From NCBI GenBank assembly GCA_964539385.1, contig CAZIJC010000004.1, forward strand, positions 8,417 through 72,416: a DNA stretch of 64,000 nt, in the 5' to 3' direction. The position numbers and the translations under genes are program-made. Source of the stretch: JAUVZF01 sp964539385 (GTDB lineage: Bacteria; Planctomycetota; Phycisphaerae; FEN-1346). Positions within the stretch are counted from its first letter, which is position 1, and each line of letters starts with the position of its first letter. Positions 8,295-16,848 of the stretch are shown here, in pieces. The notes below the pieces were generated by a model. That model was not told the DNA's origin. It did no database searches and saw only the letters and a program-made list of their open reading frames with translations.

Positions 8295-9026
8295 TCACTG
8301 GTCAAGGCCCGTCACGGACTGGTGGCTTGGTGCCGGAAGAAAAGGCGCAATGTGGGGCTTGCCAGCGCGCCCTTCGATCCGAGCAAGCGCGTCGGTGGCG
8401 CACGACAGCACGAAGCGGTCCTTCTCGTTGGCCAGCATCTTCTCAAGGGCCGGTTTGGCCTCGGCTGCTCCCAGGTGGGCCAGGGAACTGCACGCTTGCG
8501 CCCGCACATTCGTGTCCGCATCTTCCAAGGCGCCAATCAGCGCCTTGACAGCCGGCTTGTCCCCAACGCGGGCCAAAGCCCACGCGGCACTCGATCTGAG
8601 TATGGCGTCGTCGGAGTTGGTAAGCACGCCTACCAGTGGCTGCTCGCTGCCCTCGACCTTCAACAAGCCCATGGCCAAGATGAGACTCTCAAGGCGCACA
8701 GCATCGCCTTCCGACGTCAGCATTGCGAGCAGGATGTGTCCGCTTTCGGCACCAAGGACGTGGCCCTCGGCCTCCCACTGTTCCATCGTAGGCAGGCCGC
8801 GTGGCCGGGGCACGTGATCCGACAGAATCATCGGCGGACGCCTAGCAATCCAGTTCTCTACCCGGGTTTGTAGGCTTGTTTGTCCGTGGGATTCAGGGGC
8901 AGGACTCTCCTCCTGGACGCTATCGGACGCTGGCTCACAGTCAGCCGAGATGATCAGCAGCACGGCCATCACAGCGCAACGTACACCACTTGCGTTTTGC
9001 TTGCGCATAACGATACCCATGCTCAT
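8295..9026 (-). CDS. HEAT-repeat lipoprotein, possible immunity partner of the upstream Rhs tip
   Basis: About 243 residues. The ATG at 9026 lies four bases after the stop of the Rhs-tip gene, implying co-translation; a later ATG (9008) is also possible. A hydrophobic stretch ends LLIISADC, which reads as a lipobox, so the protein is probably membrane-tethered. The second half contains about three HEAT repeats with phrases such as SSAAWALARVGDKPAVKALIGAL and VRAQACSSLAHLGAAEAKPAL. HEAT-like proteins are known among immunity proteins of polymorphic toxins. The immunity role here is inferred from position only. Confidence 0.65.
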   Translation of the reverse strand: MSMGIVMRKQNASGVRCAVMAVLLIISADCEPASDSVQEESPAPESHGQTSLQTRVENWIARRPPMILSDHVPRPRGLPTMEQWEAEGHVLGAESGHILLAMLTSEGDAVRLESLILAMGLLKVEGSEQPLVGVLTNSDDAILRSSAAWALARVGDKPAVKALIGALEDADTNVRAQACSSLAHLGAAEAKPALEKMLANEKDRFVLSCATDALARIEGRAGKPHIAPFLPAPSHQSVTGLDQ

Positions 9027-9030
9027 CGGC

Positions 9031-9900
9031 CTACCACGGCTGGGCCTGCACCGGGCCCACGCCGAAGTAACTGCCGCTACCGCTGTAATCGCCGCGAAGG
9101 TCAAGCCCACCGACCACGGTGCCGCCCCTGAACTCGAGTTCCTGCCGCGTTGAGACCGTCATGGACTTGTTGCTGCACTTGCCCTCGCACTTGGGCTCCT
9201 GGGTGCTTGATATCGTCACCTTGATGTCAAGCCACCTCGCGAGTGTGCCTGGCACGTTTTGTGCCCCAGGTTTATCTTTCATGGCAACAGTCTCTTCGCC
9301 GGGGCAGGGCCTCTCGCGGAAAAACCACGGCCTCAACGTCTCAGAGATGATCGGGAGCAGACCTTGGCGCACGGCATCCATCTGATCCACCCAAGCCCTG
9401 GGCTGCATGTAATGGCTCATCCCGGTCGAGGGGATGTTGGAGCGCTCCTCCCATCTGAGCGTGCAGTCCCCCTTGACGTAGCCCCCGCCGTCCGGCAACT
9501 TGTATGAAAGGTCCGCGTTGACAGTGAAGCTGTGTCCTGCTGCCGAAAGATTGCCGTACATGAGGGTAGCCACGTCGGTTACCGAGAGATCGTCCACACA
9601 GCAACAGCAGCACTCGTATCCTGCCGGATTGCCGCGTAAGTCCAGTCCCTGCAACCCCAGCGGGTCAACCATGCCGATCGGGTTCCCCCGAGTGTACCCG
9701 TACGCATTCATGCCGTCCGCGTACTGGTGCATCGCATCTTGGCCCCGGAGCGCCCTTGTGGCGACCGGGCGGCGTGAGCCAATTCGCACTGGGGCTGCCA
9801 AGCTCTCAGGCCCTGGATCCCTCTGCATGAAGCGTCCTAGCGTGGGGTGATACATGGCCGCAGCGTCGGCGGTCAAGATGGCAACAGCAGCGAAACCCAT
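9031..9900 (-). CDS. Miniature Rhs-tip protein with unidentified C-terminal domain
   Basis: Only the last segment of a Rhs core is present: MYHPTLGRFMQRDPGPE, then YADGMNAYGYTRGNP and the DPLG autoproteolysis-type motif, followed by about 210 residues of unrelated sequence starting with a CCCCC cluster. The module is preceded by a short hydrophobic stretch rather than thousands of residues of YD repeats. The related gene at 10533-11318 begins 10 codons earlier with MSTKHLF; here the equivalent codons read ITSKHLL, the first being ATC, so either ATC is used, the ATG at 9900 is used, or the gene is decayed. The C-terminal domain is not recognised; by position it would be the toxin or effector tip. 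Confidence 0.65.
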   Translation of the reverse strand: MGFAAVAILTADAAAMYHPTLGRFMQRDPGPESLAAPVRIGSRRPVATRALRGQDAMHQYADGMNAYGYTRGNPIGMVDPLGLQGLDLRGNPAGYECCCCCVDDLSVTDVATLMYGNLSAAGHSFTVNADLSYKLPDGGGYVKGDCTLRWEERSNIPSTGMSHYMQPRAWVDQMDAVRQGLLPIISETLRPWFFRERPCPGEETVAMKDKPGAQNVPGTLARWLDIKVTISSTQEPKCEGKCSNKSMTVSTRQELEFRGGTVVGGLDLRGDYSGSGSYFGVGPVQAQPW

Positions 9901-9922
9901 CAGGACGTCTAAGAGGTGCTTG

Positions 9923-10555
9923 CTAGTGATGGATATTCCCGTTTTCTTTCAGAGCAATTACCCGCTCCTGCTTTGCGCCACTCGCGGGCCCTGGTGAACA
10001 CAAGTTGCGGATGCGGAGAATCTCACTGTCAAACTCGTGCGCCAGGCGCTGCCATGCGGCCTCGTCTCTGAGAAACCGGCCGGCAAGACGAAAGGAGACG
10101 GGACCAGCCGCCATGCCGCTTCCCAATGGCAATGTCCCGGAAGCCTCAATCTCGACGACGTCGGCGGAGGTCCGAAGCAGAGACACCTCCGAGACGCCTT
10201 GCCAAAGAGCGCCGCCCTCCCAGGGGGCCATCAGGATCACTGTCGCGCTCTTCGTGTGATGTCGGCCTTGGGGGACGGCCAACCGGACGTAGACATCCGG
10301 CTTCCGCGCGTCCTTGATTCCCCCCAAGGTGATGATCTCCAGGATCTCCGGCGGAGCATCGAACTTCGCCAACAGTGAGAAGTTGCAGGCCTTGGTTCCG
10401 AAGTATGAAGCGCTGGTCTCCGCCGACATCGCGCGATCGAAATCGGTCCCTTCAAGCCTCAGCGACAGAGCGCCACAACCCGCGCCCCAAGCCGCGAGGC
10501 CCATGAACAGGACGGCGAACGCTGCGGAATGCCTAGAACCAATCGCCTTGCTCAT
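9923..10555 (-). CDS. Lipoprotein, possible immunity protein for the aspzincin-like Rhs tip
   Basis: About 210 residues. The N-terminus has a hydrophobic run ending FMGLAAWGAGC, a plausible lipobox. The rest is beta-rich with no recognised family. Its start overlaps the end of the Rhs-tip gene at 10533 by 23 bases, and its own end overlaps the pseudo-start of the next Rhs tip, so the genes are tightly packed as toxin-immunity pairs usually are. A start 18 bases upstream exists but sits deeper in the neighbour. The function is inferred from position. Confidence 0.6.
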   Translation of the reverse strand: MSKAIGSRHSAAFAVLFMGLAAWGAGCGALSLRLEGTDFDRAMSAETSASYFGTKACNFSLLAKFDAPPEILEIITLGGIKDARKPDVYVRLAVPQGRHHTKSATVILMAPWEGGALWQGVSEVSLLRTSADVVEIEASGTLPLGSGMAAGPVSFRLAGRFLRDEAAWQRLAHEFDSEILRIRNLCSPGPASGAKQERVIALKENGNIHH

Positions 10556-11318
10556 GCTCTGCCCACCATTCATAGGCCTCCGCGTTTTCGGGGTTCTCCA
10601 GCCACCATGGGTTTGTCGGTTTCTGGTCCCGCATGCGGCTCGGAGGGTCGAGCGTCCCGTGAATATGGGATCCTTCGTGAATCAACGTACCGATCTGGTT
10701 CAGAGTGGACTGAAGGGTGAATGGGCAGCACAAGTGAATTGTTTTCCCGAAAGGCCAGACGTAAGCAATTGTGCCCGGCCCACACAAGAGACCGCCGCAC
10801 TTAATGCGCGCGTCGCTCAGGGTCTTAACGATGCCATCGAGACGTCTCTGGATTCTCCCCAGGTGTCTTTGCAGTGCGCCGGGTTCAACAGACGAAGTCC
10901 TGTCGATCTCGGCAAGTCGCTCAAACTGGTCTCGCATTACCTTTGCCCGACCCGACGCCTGATTCACGCGCTGTTCAAGATCCGCCTTGTCCACCTTCTC
11001 GCCGTAGCAGCACCAGTTGTCGCAGTTGATGAAGGTGTGCGTACCGGTCGGGTCCCTCCAACGGACCGGATTCCCCCGGACATACTGGTATAGGTGCATC
11101 CCGTCTGCGTACTGGCGGACCGTGCCTCCCCGGGCCGGATGTCCGCCTGCGGCCGGAGTCGCCGCGCCGATTCGCATCGGGGTGAACCCACCTTCTGGTC
11201 CCGGATCCCTCTGCATGAACCGCCCCAGCGCGGGGTGATACATGCCCGTAGCGTCGGCGGTCAAGATGGCGACGGCGGTGAAACCCATTAGGACGGGGAA
11301 GAGGTGTTTGGTACTCAT
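10533..11318 (-). CDS. Miniature Sec-targeted Rhs-tip protein with aspzincin-like metallopeptidase domain
   Basis: Starts at ATG 11318. A short hydrophobic signal-like segment (VLMGFTAVAILTADA) leads directly into the Rhs-core end MYHPALGRFMQRDPGPE, a YADGMHLYQYVRGNP strand and the DPTG boundary. The C-terminal domain of about 180 residues ends with LIHEGSHIHGTLD and NAEAYEWWAE. HExxH plus a GTxD motif and a late NAxxYE is the pattern of M35 (aspzincin / lysine-specific metallo-endopeptidase) domains often found at Rhs C-termini, although the spacing between HExxH and GTxD is shorter than usual. Predicted to be an exported zinc endopeptidase tip. Confidence 0.75.
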   Translation of the reverse strand: MSTKHLFPVLMGFTAVAILTADATGMYHPALGRFMQRDPGPEGGFTPMRIGAATPAAGGHPARGGTVRQYADGMHLYQYVRGNPVRWRDPTGTHTFINCDNWCCYGEKVDKADLEQRVNQASGRAKVMRDQFERLAEIDRTSSVEPGALQRHLGRIQRRLDGIVKTLSDARIKCGGLLCGPGTIAYVWPFGKTIHLCCPFTLQSTLNQIGTLIHEGSHIHGTLDPPSRMRDQKPTNPWWLENPENAEAYEWWAEHEQGDWF

Positions 11319-11378
11319 GGCTATGCCCCTTTTCTGCCAGACCGATTCTCGCCTCCGGCGCCACGATGTCAAGCATTT

Positions 11379-12605
11379 TTATGGTTGTCCGGGCACCTTC
11401 GGTTGCCCAGGAATCCGCGGGCGCCGGCTGTAGGGCGATGGCACCTGAGGCGCATACGGCCTTGCTGGCTGAGGCACATAAGACGGTGGAATCCCGAGCC
11501 GCCGTGCATCCCGTTCCATCAGACGCCGATTGTAGGCGTTGATGGCCTCGACGCGACGGAGTTCGGCCTCTATCCGATCAGCCCGGTAAACCTTGGGCGG
11601 TTCGGGAATGCCCTCCGGCCCGATGGCGAAGTGCCGCCTATGTAGTCGGATTGCCGCCGTCCGCATCCAGCCGGAGTAGGCGGGGTCACTTGGCGCGAGC
11701 CGTTGGGCTGCGGCGTAAGTTTCGAAGGCCTCCCCCGCGCGCCCCGTGTCCAACAGGCAGTGGCCGCGCGAGCCCAGGAAGCAGGCGAGTTCCTCGGCGG
11801 GCGACAGGGACTTCAGGTAGCAGTCCGCCGTTTTCTCCGCCTCGGTCCATTCCAACGGCCAGGTCTTATAGTGCTCGTCGGGGTAACTGTCCGTGCCGCC
11901 GGTGCTTGTGGTCTCGATGTTGAAGCGTTCTTTGCCCGCGTCCCAGCGGGCGAAGACGTGGCCCTTGGTGAGCACGAGCCACAGCGGATAGCCCAGGCGC
12001 CTCCCGACCGCCACGTACAGCACCGGCATTGAGACACAGGTACCGCCGTTGGCGTCGTCGATCATGCCGTGGATGAACAGGTCCTTCGAGTTCTTGAAGT
12101 CGATGTTGCGGACCCGCTCCATGTTGTAGTGCACGCCGCAGTCCTCTTGAAGGACCTGGGCCAGGAACTCGGACCGCAGCCAGGTCTCAGAGTGTTTGTA
12201 GTGCTCGGCCCAGCGCGGGTGATGGGCGCGGTAGAGATGGCGCTCGGTTACCGCCCTTACCCGCTCGGCCCAGTCGTCCAGCCGGGCCAGGCACTTGGGG
12301 ATTCCCAGTTCCTCGGCGCCCGGCAGGCCCGTGGCGCACAGGAGGTTCATCTCGGCAACGTTCACTTCGGCCAACTGCTCGGGCGTCATCTTCAGCAGTC
12401 CGTCGAGGGTCTTGGCCCTCTGCGCGTAGCGCGCGACGGGTGGGGGCGTGGTCTTGTGATTGCTGTTTGAGACGACAAGCAGGACCCCCACGGCGGCGAG
12501 AAGCCCGAGGACCAGCAACAGCGCGACCCGCCGAAGAGGGCCTGATGGCCTTTCCCGAGGCTGTGGTGATGTGGTACGGTCCCGTTTCTTGCTCTTGCGG
12601 CCCAT
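11379..12605 (-). CDS. Membrane-anchored transglutaminase-like (SirB1-like) protein
   Basis: Start at ATG 12605, with GGAGG just upstream; about 408 residues. A Lys/Arg-rich N-terminus precedes one transmembrane helix (RRVALLLVLGLLAAVGVLLVV). The middle contains GGTCVSMPVLYVAVGRRLGYP followed by KGHVFARWD and FNIETTSTGG, giving the Cys-His-Asp/Glu order of transglutaminase-like cysteine enzymes. A TPR-like helical stretch (CLLDTGRAGEAFETYAAAQ) and a Pro-rich tail follow. It is the first gene of the leftward cluster carrying the two Rhs-tip genes and could process cell-surface proteins, but no substrate is evident. Confidence 0.7.
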   Translation of the reverse strand: MGRKSKKRDRTTSPQPRERPSGPLRRVALLLVLGLLAAVGVLLVVSNSNHKTTPPPVARYAQRAKTLDGLLKMTPEQLAEVNVAEMNLLCATGLPGAEELGIPKCLARLDDWAERVRAVTERHLYRAHHPRWAEHYKHSETWLRSEFLAQVLQEDCGVHYNMERVRNIDFKNSKDLFIHGMIDDANGGTCVSMPVLYVAVGRRLGYPLWLVLTKGHVFARWDAGKERFNIETTSTGGTDSYPDEHYKTWPLEWTEAEKTADCYLKSLSPAEELACFLGSRGHCLLDTGRAGEAFETYAAAQRLAPSDPAYSGWMRTAAIRLHRRHFAIGPEGIPEPPKVYRADRIEAELRRVEAINAYNRRLMERDARRLGIPPSYVPQPARPYAPQVPSPYSRRPRIPGQPKVPGQP

Positions 12606-13166
12606 GCCCCCCTCCGCAACAATACGGGCGAGATGGTCGGCAGTATCGGGCGCTGTGCAGGCGGCTGTCAAGAATAATTATTTGCCGGGAGCGGGAACGG
12701 GTCTGGCAACGATTTCTGGCAGGTCTGCTGAGGCCCATTTTATGGGCCTTTGCCCGCCGCAGGCGGGTGTAGCCCCGGCCCTGTGGGCCGGGGCCATCAA
12801 GCGGTCGGCGCCTCCTCTTCTTGTTTTCTCTCCCGCCGTGGCCCGCCTGCGGCGGGCCACGGCGGGAGAGAAAAGGTGAATCGCTCGCGCCGCAAAGCCG
12901 GGGCCAAAGGCCCCGGCCTACACGCCGCTTCGCGGCGGCAAGGCGGCTGGAAGCCGCCTCAAACCAGTGCCGGCAAATCGCTCGCCATAAAAACTTGCCA
13001 CACCCGCGGGAACTAGGATGGCGACCGGGCCGGACTGAATCGACGGCCGGTTTTGCCGTCCTATTCTGCGGCAAGGCGAGTTTATACCATGTCGGCCCCC
13101 GTCGGGCAGGCAAGATCGGCACACGGAATCGGAACCTTGAACGCGGAGCAGTAGAAGGAGAACGCG
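12606..13166. other. 561-bp divergent intergenic region
   Basis: It separates the leftward transglutaminase-like gene from the rightward ThuA-DUF1080 gene and so must carry both promoters. Its centre is taken up by the hairpin cluster at 12731-12959. A GAAGGAGAACGCG ribosome binding region precedes the ATG at 13167. No gene was seen. Confidence 0.6.
12731..12959. repeat. Cluster of seven perfect hairpins, each with a 3-nt loop
   Basis: Seven perfect inverted repeats follow one another. Arms are 12731-12738/12742-12749 (8 bp), 12753-12758/12762-12767 (6), 12772-12781/12785-12794 (10), 12824-12847/12851-12874 (24), 12897-12905/12909-12917 (9), 12923-12928/12932-12937 (6) and 12941-12948/12952-12959 (8). 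Each loop is exactly three bases (TTT, GCA, TGT, TGC, AAA, TTC, GGA). The arms are different sequences, so this is not one repeated unit. Confidence 0.8.
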
Positions 13167-14711
13167 ATGCGACGCACATGGGTGGTACTGGCGGTAATCG
13201 TCCTGTCCGCAGCGGTGCTTGTCGCCGGCCTGGACGCGGCCCAAAAGAAGCCCCAGAGCATGGAGGTCAAAGCCGCCGAGGTTGAGAAGGTCCGTGCGGC
13301 GCTGCCCGAGAAGGCAACGGCCGCGCCGAAGAAGGCCCGCAAACTGCTCATCTTCAATCTGTGCCGAGGTTTCCGCCACGGGTCCATTCCCATCGGGGCC
13401 AAGGCGATCGAACTGATGGGTGAAAAGACGGGGGCCTACACGTCGGTCTCGACGCTCGACCCGGAGGTGTTCCGGCCGCAGACCCTTCGCCAGTTCGACG
13501 CCGTCGTCTTCAACAACACGACCGGCACGCTCTTCGAGGACGAGGAACTGAAGAAGAGCCTCCTGGCGTTCGTTACGAGCGGCAGAGGCATCGTGGGCGT
13601 CCACTCCTCCACCGACTGCTTCTACAAGTGGGCGGAGTTCGGCAAGATGATGGGCGGCTACTTCTCGGGCCATCCGTGGCACGAGGACGTGGGCATCAAA
13701 CTCGACGACCCCTCGCACACGCTGCTCAAGGTGTTCGGCGGCAAAGGCTTCCGCATTACCGACGAGATCTACCAGTTCAAGGACCCGTACAGCCGCGACA
13801 ACCTGCGGGTGCTGCTCAGTCTCGACATGAACGCCACGCGCGACAAGGGCAAACGCGAGGACAAGGACTTCGCCGTCTCCTGGATCCGCGAGGTCGGCAA
13901 GGGCCGTGTCTTCTACTGCTCGCTCGGCCACCGCAATGAGATCTTCTGGAACCCCCCGATCCTGAAGTACTATCTGGACGGCATCCAGTACGCCCTGGGC
14001 GACATCCAGGCCGACGCCACGCCAAGCGCCCGCCTGAGCCCCGCCCCCAAGGCGGCCCCGGCGCCCCAGAAGAAGGCCGCCGCCACGCCGATGCACGTCA
14101 AGGTCTATGCCGCGCCGAAGGCCGACGGCTGGATCCCCCTGTTCGACGGCAAGGACACGAGCGCCTGGCAGAAACCGGCCGCCGACAAATGGACCGTCGA
14201 GGACGGCGTCCTCACGTGGCAGAAGGGCTGCCGCAACATCTGGACGAAGGAGAAGTTCGGCGACTTCGTCCTGGACCTCGAATTCAAGACCACCAAGGGC
14301 ACCAACAGCGGCATCTTCCTGCGGTCTCCGGAAGGCGAGAAGAACTGGCTCCACGGGTCCATCGAAATCCAGATTTCCTCCTCGTACGGACCGGACCGAA
14401 AGCCCGGCAAGCACGACTGCGGCTCCGTCTACGACATCCAGGCCCCCAGCGTGGCCGCCGAGAAACCCGTCGGCGAGTGGAACCACATGGCCATCGCCTT
14501 CAAAGGGAACCTCCTGAAGATCGTCCTGAACGACAAGCCCATCATCGCCATCAACCTCGACAACTGGACCGAAGCCCACAAGAACTTCGACGGGTCGAAG
14601 AACAAGTTCAAGACCGCCTACAAGGACATGGCCAAGGTGGGCCACCTCGGTCTGCAGGACCATGGCCGCCCCGTCTGGTACCGCAACGTCAAGGTCAAGC
14701 GGCTGAAGTGA
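13167..14711 (+). CDS. Exported ThuA-DUF1080 two-domain protein
   Basis: Protein of 514 residues with a signal peptide (WVVLAVIVLSAAVLVAGLDA). Residues about 57-280 form a ThuA (trehalose-utilisation, glutamine-amidotransferase-like) domain: LLIFNLCRGFRHGSI, GIVGVHSSTDCFY, GGYFSGHPWH and GRVFYCSLGHR. After an Ala/Pro linker the C-terminal half is a DUF1080 domain starting GWIPLFDGKDTSAWQ, with GTNSGIFLRSPEGEKNW, SIEIQI and the final LGLQDHGRPVWYRNVKV. The fusion is typical of Planctomycetota and is thought to act on glycosides in the periplasm. GAAGGAG precedes the start. A strong hairpin follows the stop. Confidence 0.88.
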   Translation: MRRTWVVLAVIVLSAAVLVAGLDAAQKKPQSMEVKAAEVEKVRAALPEKATAAPKKARKLLIFNLCRGFRHGSIPIGAKAIELMGEKTGAYTSVSTLDPEVFRPQTLRQFDAVVFNNTTGTLFEDEELKKSLLAFVTSGRGIVGVHSSTDCFYKWAEFGKMMGGYFSGHPWHEDVGIKLDDPSHTLLKVFGGKGFRITDEIYQFKDPYSRDNLRVLLSLDMNATRDKGKREDKDFAVSWIREVGKGRVFYCSLGHRNEIFWNPPILKYYLDGIQYALGDIQADATPSARLSPAPKAAPAPQKKAAATPMHVKVYAAPKADGWIPLFDGKDTSAWQKPAADKWTVEDGVLTWQKGCRNIWTKEKFGDFVLDLEFKTTKGTNSGIFLRSPEGEKNWLHGSIEIQISSSYGPDRKPGKHDCGSVYDIQAPSVAAEKPVGEWNHMAIAFKGNLLKIVLNDKPIIAINLDNWTEAHKNFDGSKNKFKTAYKDMAKVGHLGLQDHGRPVWYRNVKVKRLK

Positions 14712-14730
14712 GCGTTGGCGCCGGCAACCA

Positions 14731-14762
14731 AGCGGGCGTGCCTCGGCTCAGGCACGCCCGCT
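14731..14762 (+). terminator. Hairpin terminator
   Basis: Arms AGCGGGCGTGCC and GGCACGCCCGCT (12 bp, perfect) with an 8-base loop, 19 bases after the ThuA-DUF1080 stop and before the convergent DUF1593 gene. It could serve both strands. No T-run. Confidence 0.6.
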
Positions 14763-14802
14763 GCTGTTGCCGACAAGCCACGCGTGACGTTTCCGTTTAC
14801 CG

Positions 14803-16707
14803 TCATGGCGGCGGAGTGCCGCTGATCGCCTTCCAGACTTCAATTCCCGAGACGTTGGCCGCGCCCCCGCGGCTGGTGAGGGAAATCTTCCCGTCCTTGA
14901 CCGTCGTGACCCACGGCCCCAGGCGCTGCCACTCGCCGGCCTCGCCGCTGTTGTACCCCGCGACCACCTCGCGACCGTTCAGGCTGATGGTGAGCGTCTC
15001 GGGCGAGGTCTCTTCCCAGACGTAGGCGTACACGGCGTAGCGGCCCTTGGGCACGCCCGTCAGCGTGAGGCGCGGCTCGCGGTTCCAGCGGAAGGCGTGG
15101 ATCATCTTGGCGCGGGCCTCGTCGGTCGGCGGCCTCAGGCGGACGTTGGGGCTGTTGAGCGCCCGGTCCGTGCAGACGAAGCCCTTCGCATCGTCACCGT
15201 CCCACTTGTGGCCGTCAATCTCGATGGGCGGGCCGTTCAGGTTGATGCCGCGATAAAACGTCCACGGTCCGGTTGCGGCAGGCGGGCCGTCCAGTTTCAA
15301 GACGGGTTGGCGCGTGTCGCGCGCGCCCGCGCCGGCGGGCGGGCCGACCGGCTTACCGCTCACCTCCAGGATGGCGCGGCGATAGGCCGTCAGGGCCGGC
15401 TTGCCGGCGTCGGTGACCTCGAGAATCACGTGGACGGTGCGGCCGGCGACGTCTTGCGGCACCGCGACGACGGCCTCGTGCGTGTCGGCGCCGCGGATGG
15501 TCGCCTCACCCCAGTAGGCGCCCGCTTCACGGTAGACCCACCACCGGTAGGTGAGCGCGTCGCCGTCGGGGTCGGACGAGGTGGCGGCCGTCAGCCGGAC
15601 CTCGGCCTTGGGGTCGGCGGCCATCCGCAGAACAGCGCGGCCGCGATCACCGTTCAGGACGGCCACCGGGTCGTGGTTGGCCTCGTCGTGCGGCTTGACG
15701 CACCAGTCCATGCGTGCCTCGAAGGCGTTCTGGTACGCCAGCCGCCAGCGATAGATGCTGAACAACGGGCTCGGCCGGCCATTCTCGAGGTCCGCGTCGG
15801 GCACGAACTCATGTCCCTTACCGGAGCGTTTGAACCGTCCGCCCCAGTTGCCCCACCCGGGGTGCTCCGGGTCGCTCAGGCCATCGGGCAGGACGTAGAA
15901 GAACGAGGGCGTGTCGCCCTCCTTGACGCCGGCCTTGCCGGCGGCCTTCGCCGGATAGAGCGGGCCGAGCGGCCCGTGACCCGTGCGGACGTTCCGCTCG
16001 AGCCACGCCGGCGAGACAAGCCCCTGGTCGCCCGCCTGCCAGATGCCGCGGAACAGGCGGTTCGAGAAGATCCAGAACACGTCGGGGTGGTTCGTCTTGA
16101 CCCACCCGGCCGTGCGGTCCTGGTCGGCGATGGAGTGGACGCGTATCTTCTTCTTGAAGGCGGCGAGGTCCTTCGCGGAGCGTGTCTTGGCGACCTTCCA
16201 GATGGCCTGGGCCAGTTCCCTCGGCCCGCCCCAGATGGTGAACCACACGGGGCGCGGATCGGCGCGGTCGAGAACCTGGATGATCCAGTCCGACGCCTCG
16301 GAATCCATCCCGGCGCCGACCTTGTGCGGATCGCCGTTGTGCCCGTCCTTGATGAGGCCGGCCAGCCGCTCGTGCGACGGGTAATCCGCCCGGTGCTTCC
16401 GCAGGTTCGCCACCACCCGGCCGTAGGCATCGACGGCCTGCCGGATGAGTTCCGGCCGCGTCTGCTTGTAGTGACCGTGGCCGAAGCCGGTGCACAGGCC
16501 CTCGACGTCGAAGTCGCACGCATAGAGCAAAAAGCGGACCATGGACTGCCGGTCGTCGGGGTCGCCGCCGATGTCGGTCATCACCACAACACGCGGCTTC
16601 TTCGCCGGAAGGCCGGCGGACATGGCCTGCTGCCCGCGCGCGACCGTCGCCGCAGCCACCACCAAAGCGGCTGCCGCAGCAACCCGGAGCACCAGCCAGG
16701 TCCTCAT
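14803..16707 (-). CDS. Exported DUF1593 (nucleoside-hydrolase-like) protein with C-terminal carbohydrate-binding domain
   Basis: About 634 residues, starting at ATG 16707 behind ACAGGAGGAGCC. The signal peptide is followed by RVVVMTDIGGDPDDRQSMVRFLLYA, the Asp-rich calcium-site motif of nucleoside-hydrolase-like DUF1593 proteins, and by WFTIWGGPRELAQAIW. Around residues 370-470 comes a PKD/Ig-like part (SSDPDGDALTYRWWVYREAG), and the last 140 residues resemble a malectin or CBM-like beta sandwich (VRLRPPTDEARAKMIHAFRW, RYAVYAYVWEETSPE). Probably a periplasmic or surface glycoside- or nucleoside-acting hydrolase. Related proteins are abundant in Planctomycetota. Confidence 0.85.
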   Translation of the reverse strand: MRTWLVLRVAAAAALVVAAATVARGQQAMSAGLPAKKPRVVVMTDIGGDPDDRQSMVRFLLYACDFDVEGLCTGFGHGHYKQTRPELIRQAVDAYGRVVANLRKHRADYPSHERLAGLIKDGHNGDPHKVGAGMDSEASDWIIQVLDRADPRPVWFTIWGGPRELAQAIWKVAKTRSAKDLAAFKKKIRVHSIADQDRTAGWVKTNHPDVFWIFSNRLFRGIWQAGDQGLVSPAWLERNVRTGHGPLGPLYPAKAAGKAGVKEGDTPSFFYVLPDGLSDPEHPGWGNWGGRFKRSGKGHEFVPDADLENGRPSPLFSIYRWRLAYQNAFEARMDWCVKPHDEANHDPVAVLNGDRGRAVLRMAADPKAEVRLTAATSSDPDGDALTYRWWVYREAGAYWGEATIRGADTHEAVVAVPQDVAGRTVHVILEVTDAGKPALTAYRRAILEVSGKPVGPPAGAGARDTRQPVLKLDGPPAATGPWTFYRGINLNGPPIEIDGHKWDGDDAKGFVCTDRALNSPNVRLRPPTDEARAKMIHAFRWNREPRLTLTGVPKGRYAVYAYVWEETSPETLTISLNGREVVAGYNSGEAGEWQRLGPWVTTVKDGKISLTSRGGAANVSGIEVWKAISGTPPP

Positions 16708-16734
16708 GACGGCTCCTCCTGTTGGCCGGAAGGT

Positions 16735-16764
16735 AGCGCGGTGGGTCTCCGGACCCACCGCGCT
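16735..16764 (-). terminator. Hairpin between the HEAT protein and DUF1593 genes
   Basis: AGCGCGGTGGGTC and GACCCACCGCGCT (13-bp perfect arms) with a TCCG loop, 85 bases past the HEAT-protein stop on the leftward strand. A second, imperfect GCGCGGCG/CGCCGCGC stem lies at about 16795-16815. Probable end of the HEAT-protein transcript. Confidence 0.55.
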
Positions 16765-16848
16765 CGAAAGCCCGTTTTCGCCGTTGCGCGGCGTGTCGGG
16801 AGACCCGCCGCGCAGTAAGTGGCGCTGTAGTATTGGGCGACTCGAGTT

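Noticed and set aside
9950..9990. Rho-independent terminator near the end of the lipoprotein gene at 9923
   Set aside because: No inverted repeat could be drawn there and the genes overlap, so a terminator is not expected.
12731..12959. CRISPR array
   Set aside because: The palindromes have different sequences and irregular spacing, with no constant repeat and no cas gene.
12918..14663. Long open frame on the minus strand opposite the ThuA-DUF1080 gene
   Set aside because: It is antisense to a clear two-domain gene and has the Val/Asp/Arg-rich composition of a GC-rich shadow frame.
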